From positions 1 to 34,080 of the forward strand of contig JAFVPA010000002.1 of assembly GCA_017505505.1 (NCBI GenBank): a stretch of DNA of 34,080 nt, in the 5' to 3' direction. A model generated the notes under the pieces. The model saw only the letters and a program-made list of their open reading frames with translations. It did not search any database and was not told where the DNA came from. Position 1 is the first letter of the stretch; every line of letters starts with the position of its first letter. This document shows positions 30,725 through 34,080 of this stretch, piece after piece. The translations under genes and the position numbers were made by a program. The DNA is from Oscillospiraceae bacterium (GTDB taxonomy: Bacteria; Bacillota_A; Clostridia; Oscillospirales; Oscillospiraceae).

Positions 30725-31783
30725 ATGAATATTCCCTACCGCCACCGGCGGACATTGAACCGGATCGGTACCGTGCTGCTGGTCCTGATAACCATATTCG
30801 CCATCGCCTGGCTGTGCTGGGTCGTGTGGCTGCAGCGTTATGTGGTCTATACCGATGGAGACGCAAAGCTGGATTTCAGCCAGTCCTCCTATGATATCAC
30901 CGGTAAGGAAGCCGTGCCCCCCAAGGCCGAGCAGAACATCTCCATCTTCTACAATGAAGGTGCCGACGCCATCAACACCTCCACCGATATGACTCCCATT
31001 GCCGGCTACTACATCACTGCCGAAATGTTCCAGACGGATTTCGACAATGTGATGCTGCAGGTGGAGCGTCTGACCTCCAGCACTGCCGTCATGATCGACA
31101 TGAAGGGCGGTTACGGCTCCTTCTATTACGAGTCAAAGCTCCCGGATTCCGTTCAATCCGCCAGCACCAACATTCCTCAGGTGAAGACACTGCTGGACAA
31201 GCTGGAAAGCAAGGGCTTCTACACCATTGCCCGGATCAGCGCCTTCCGGGACTATAACTTCGGCCTGAACCATGTCCCCAGCGGTCTGTACATGCTCAGC
31301 CGGGCGGGCCTGTGGTCCGATGAGGGCGGCTATTACTGGCTGGATCCCACCAGCTCCACGACCCTGGGCTGGGTCACCGATGTGGTGCTGGAGCTGAAGG
31401 AGCTGGGCTTCGATGAGGTAGTGCTGGATAACTTCCGGTTCCCCAACTCCACCCAGTATATCTTCAACGGGGATAAGACCGTGGCCCTGCAGGAGGCGGC
31501 GGAAAGTCTGATGTCCACCTGTTCCTCCTCCAAGTTTGTCCTGTCCTTCATCGTGGATGACCCCACCTTTAAGCTGCCGGAGGGCCGCTGCCGGATGTAT
31601 TTGAGCGATATCGGTGCTGCCAGCGTCAGCTCCACCGCAAACCTGACCGGACTGGAAGACCCAGACATCCGGGTCGTGTTCCTCTCCGAATCCGGCGATA
31701 CCCGCTACGACGATTACAGCGTGCTGCGCACCCTGTATGTTGCCGAAGAAGTGGAAGCCCGGAAGGGTAATTTTATCCAGTAA
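30725..31783 (+). CDS. Membrane-anchored putative glycoside hydrolase (DUF4015/PF13200-like)
   Basis: This 352-residue protein has one N-terminal membrane helix (about 14-37), so the rest should lie outside the cell. The outer domain matches the pattern of the putative glycosyl hydrolase family PF13200: AVMIDMKGGYG (121-131), FYTIARISAFRD (165-176), WLDPTS and GFDEVVLDNFRFP (228-240), as in a TIM-barrel enzyme with acidic residues at strand ends. The typical Tyr of DY(I)RFP is Asn here (DNFRFP). No catalytic pair is proven and the substrate is unknown. It follows prmA by 71 bases with a good AAGGAG site and probably shares its transcript. Confidence 0.75.
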   Translation: MNIPYRHRRTLNRIGTVLLVLITIFAIAWLCWVVWLQRYVVYTDGDAKLDFSQSSYDITGKEAVPPKAEQNISIFYNEGADAINTSTDMTPIAGYYITAEMFQTDFDNVMLQVERLTSSTAVMIDMKGGYGSFYYESKLPDSVQSASTNIPQVKTLLDKLESKGFYTIARISAFRDYNFGLNHVPSGLYMLSRAGLWSDEGGYYWLDPTSSTTLGWVTDVVLELKELGFDEVVLDNFRFPNSTQYIFNGDKTVALQEAAESLMSTCSSSKFVLSFIVDDPTFKLPEGRCRMYLSDIGAASVSSTANLTGLEDPDIRVVFLSESGDTRYDDYSVLRTLYVAEEVEARKGNFIQ

Positions 31784-31798
31784 CATCAAGCAAAATAC

Positions 31799-31903
31799 TG
31801 TAGGGCGGAGGCCTGCCTCCGCCGGGCAATACCGAGCATTGAGCGTCTTCTTTTACCGCTCACAGTTCGATACTGCCCGGCGGGGACAGGTCCCCGCCCT
31901 ACA
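31799..31903. repeat. Family A palindromic element, GGAGGCCTGCCTCC type, second copy
   Basis: Same ends and nearly the same sequence as 25701-25803, including the GAGCG..CGCTC inner stem, with a few substitutions in the inner 30 bases. It again lies between converging genes. Confidence 0.85.
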
Positions 31904-31909
31904 TTTTTA

Positions 31910-33922
31910 TTATTCCATTGCTTCCGCCAGGTAGTTGAAATAGTCCGTATTCTGGACCTCCCGGGAGTAATAGATCTTGTTATACACGGTGTCCTTGATC
32001 CGCTGGATGTAGGCGGAATCTACCTCTACCCCATCTCTCGGAGTGAATTTGTTCTTTTCGGAATCGTAGGTGCCCTTGTTTGTGACCCAGGTGTAGTCAT
32101 ACCACAGGGCGATGGCCTCTGCGTCAGAGAACACGTCCCGGCCTACAATCAGGCGGGAATCATATTCCACACCGAAGAGGTTCGAAAGCGTGGGCAGGAT
32201 ATCCAGACTGTACACCGGGTCGGATATCACGATGTCCTTATCCTCCAGGCAGCCGCTCCAGATGATCAGGGCGTTATGGTCACGCTCCGCGTGGTTGGTG
32301 GGATTATAACCATAGAGCTCCGCGATATAGTCCTTGTCGTTGCCCCAGGTGGAGCCGGGCTCCAGGCCGTAGGGGTAATGGTCCGTAGACAGGACGATGA
32401 CGGTATCGTCGGCAATGCCCGCCTCCTCCAGCTGCCGCACCAGGGATTCCATGGCGAATTCCAGCTCCAGCTGGCAGGCCATGTAGGCCTTGACGGTCTC
32501 GGAGGCATCCAGATGCTGGACCAGATCCTTATTCTTCTTGGACATCTTGTTGCCCAGGAAATTATACCGGCAGTGGCCGCTGACGGTCATATAGTAAACG
32601 CTGAAGGGCTGCTTGTCGATATACTGGGGCACGGTGAAGTCCATCATCTCCAGATCGCTTTCCGGCCACTGGTCCTGAACGCCCTCCTCCATGCCGTTGT
32701 TCATGCCGATGAACTGGTCGTAGCCGTAGAGGTGATGGGTCTTGTTCCGGTCGTAGAACTTGTACAAGTGGTTGTGGTAGGCCACGGAGTAGTAACCTTC
32801 CTTTTGCAGCTGCTTGCCGATGGACAGGAACAGGTCCTGCTGCATGGACTCTTTGATGGAATTCGTACCGCTGGCAGAGACAAGACCTGTCAGAACGGAA
32901 AACTCACCGGAGCTGGTGGAGCCGCCCCACATGGGCTGGTAGTATTCCTCAAACTTGATACCCTCGTTGGCCAGCCGGTAGAGGGTCGGCGTAAACTCCG
33001 GGTCGATGACTTCCAGTGCGAAAGCCTCGGCGGTGATCAGGATCAGGTTCTTGCCCTTGAACATGCCGGTGTACGCATTCTTGTAGGTGGGCCGCACCGT
33101 ACTCACATACTGGTGGATCCGGGCGATGCGGCTGTTGGATTCGCTTTCTGCCAGAGCCGGGAAGTCAAAATCCATGACATTGGGCTCATAGACCACCTGT
33201 TCAGGCTCCGTCTCCTGGGGAGTCTGCTCAATTACGGCAGGCTGGGTAGCTTCAGGAACAGGAGCTACAGCAGCAAATTCTCCCTGCAGGCCCTCATCGC
33301 TGCTGTTCACCGCATCCAGCGCGAAGCCCATGTTCAGGCCAAAGCAGCGGATCGCACTGTCAAAGTTATAGGAGGTGGACAGTCGTCCCGCATCTGTTCC
33401 CACAGCGCGGACGATTCCAAAGCCGCCCAGATAGGCTGCAATGGCCAGAGCCAGTCCAAACCAGCGCAGCCGCCAGCTTGTTCTGACAGGCTTGGCAAAC
33501 AGGGCAAACAAAATGGTAGGCAGCAGGATCACGGCAATCCGCCAGAAATCCCGGACCACCAGTGTGATGACCACATCGGCAAAGTCCGTGGCCACGCCCT
33601 TGGCGCCGCCCAGCAGCGTACCCATGGGCATGAAGGACATATAGGCATCGTTGACGAAGAATTCCACGATGTACAGCACGGACACGACGCCGACCAGGAC
33701 GGTGGTGATCCACTTGCCCCACTTCTTATGTCCGATAAAGCTTGCGATCTGGGCCAGCACTCCGCCAAAGCCCACCGCGAAGGCCATCACCGCAGCCAAC
33801 CGGCCGGGGATCACTTCCTCCGCCACCCACAGGTGCAGCAGCAATTCGCAGTACAGCACCGTAACTATGGCATACAGCCACCCGGGAACGGGGTATTTTC
33901 CCAGTTTTTCTTTGAAGTTCAT
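31910..33922 (-). CDS. LtaS-like sulfatase-fold membrane enzyme (phosphoglycerol transferase family)
   Basis: This 670-residue enzyme is of the lipoteichoic acid synthase type. Five membrane helices (about 14-34, 40-62, 70-90, 110-140 and 152-172) are followed by an acidic, Pro/Glu-rich linker (215-250) and an extracellular sulfatase domain. Expected metal and nucleophile residues are present: E299 in LILITAEAF, T336 in WGGSTSSGEF, and D514-H515 in STDHYPYG. These correspond to E255, T300, D475 and H476 of S. aureus LtaS. It probably transfers glycerol phosphate or a related phospho-alcohol to a surface polymer. The ATG follows AGGAG. Which polymer is made cannot be told. Confidence 0.88.
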   Translation of the reverse strand: MNFKEKLGKYPVPGWLYAIVTVLYCELLLHLWVAEEVIPGRLAAVMAFAVGFGGVLAQIASFIGHKKWGKWITTVLVGVVSVLYIVEFFVNDAYMSFMPMGTLLGGAKGVATDFADVVITLVVRDFWRIAVILLPTILFALFAKPVRTSWRLRWFGLALAIAAYLGGFGIVRAVGTDAGRLSTSYNFDSAIRCFGLNMGFALDAVNSSDEGLQGEFAAVAPVPEATQPAVIEQTPQETEPEQVVYEPNVMDFDFPALAESESNSRIARIHQYVSTVRPTYKNAYTGMFKGKNLILITAEAFALEVIDPEFTPTLYRLANEGIKFEEYYQPMWGGSTSSGEFSVLTGLVSASGTNSIKESMQQDLFLSIGKQLQKEGYYSVAYHNHLYKFYDRNKTHHLYGYDQFIGMNNGMEEGVQDQWPESDLEMMDFTVPQYIDKQPFSVYYMTVSGHCRYNFLGNKMSKKNKDLVQHLDASETVKAYMACQLELEFAMESLVRQLEEAGIADDTVIVLSTDHYPYGLEPGSTWGNDKDYIAELYGYNPTNHAERDHNALIIWSGCLEDKDIVISDPVYSLDILPTLSNLFGVEYDSRLIVGRDVFSDAEAIALWYDYTWVTNKGTYDSEKNKFTPRDGVEVDSAYIQRIKDTVYNKIYYSREVQNTDYFNYLAEAME

Positions 33923-33955
33923 TGGATTCTCCTAAAATCTGTCATACAGAACTAC

Positions 33956-34026
33956 TGTAGGGCGGCTTGCCCTCAAGCCGCCGGGTATCCGAGCTGAGGC
34001 ATCAGCGGCAGCTTGAGGGCACCTGC
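33956..34026. repeat. Family A palindromic element with degenerate right end
   Basis: TGTAGGGCGGCTTGCCCTCAAGCCGCC-type left hairpin, then a right half GCGGCAGCTTGAGGGC that lacks the closing CCCTACA. It lies upstream of the LtaS-like gene. The last 54 bases of the window show no recognisable feature. Confidence 0.7.
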
Positions 34027-34080
34027 TCCCATGTTACAGTACCTACCTTCTTTCTGTTTGGCTCAGCAGAACCGGCAGAA

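Noticed and set aside
32276..33997. 573-codon plus-strand frame opposite the LtaS-like gene
   Set aside because: The minus-strand protein has membrane helices and all sulfatase-domain residues; the antisense frame does not.
14913..34026. CRISPR array as an explanation of the many repeats
   Set aside because: Copies are dispersed between genes, palindromic and of unequal length; there is no regular repeat-spacer unit and no cas gene.

Overview
The window looks like chromosome from an anaerobic, gut-type Clostridia bacterium, most likely Oscillospirales/Oscillospiraceae. This rests on the gene families present: an anaerobic CO dehydrogenase, a PflX-like radical SAM protein, a T-box leader, LexA with a Firmicutes-type SOS box, NrdR, a YmfF/YmfH pair, an LtaS-like sulfatase and a YtrA-type GntR regulator. 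It also rests on a rather high G+C with consensus sigma-A promoters, and on many palindromic intergenic repeats of the kind common in that group. Species cannot be named from sequence alone.

Layout. 1-1056 (-): 5' part of cooS, with a perfectly spaced promoter and an inverted repeat at its start site. 1520-4628 (-): three-gene YtrA-type operon (GntR regulator, ABC ATPase, large permease), with a perfect palindrome at its promoter. 4784-7593 (-): acyltransferase-3 plus a polytopic GT-C-like protein, in visibly lower-GC DNA. 7810-10227 (+): family 31 glycosidase. 10287-12800 (-): GtrB-like glycosyltransferase plus a second polytopic GT-C-like protein, again lower GC. 12882-14864 (-): RNA m5U methyltransferase and a GNAT. 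15179-16036 (+): PflX-like radical SAM protein. 16403-17439 (-): nrdR translationally coupled to a SdpI-like membrane protein. 17682-20834 (+): small membrane protein, DegT-family aminotransferase, PepV-type dipeptidase. 20885-21322 (-): unrecognised helical protein, divergent from lexA (21469-22044, +). 22240-25684 (+): T-box-controlled TrpXYZ-like ABC transporter. 25807-29375 (-): lgt and the ymfH/ymfF pair. 29721-31783 (+): prmA and a membrane-anchored glycoside-hydrolase-like protein. 31910-33922 (-): LtaS-like sulfatase.

How the genes fit together. Much of the window concerns the cell surface: two lipid-linked sugar/acyl modification cassettes, lgt, an LtaS-like polymerase and two glycosidase-like proteins. 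The best-defined regulatory region is the T-box leader. It has a -35/-10 pair, a stem I that folds by eye with UGG in the specifier position, the conserved T-box sequence and an intrinsic terminator. Just behind it lies a ten-codon reading frame with its own ribosome-binding site, whose last sense codon is UGG, and only then the transporter lipoprotein. The transporter family and the specifier both point to tryptophan.

Intergenic DNA is dominated by at least four families of short palindromic elements. Family A has TGTAGGG/CCCTACA ends and about eleven copies. Family B has three copies near 110-125 bp. Family C is a single 112-bp element. A fourth type sits nested inside a family A copy. They fall at operon ends, inside operons and in 5' leaders, and one appears to have separated the T-box from the gene it controls.
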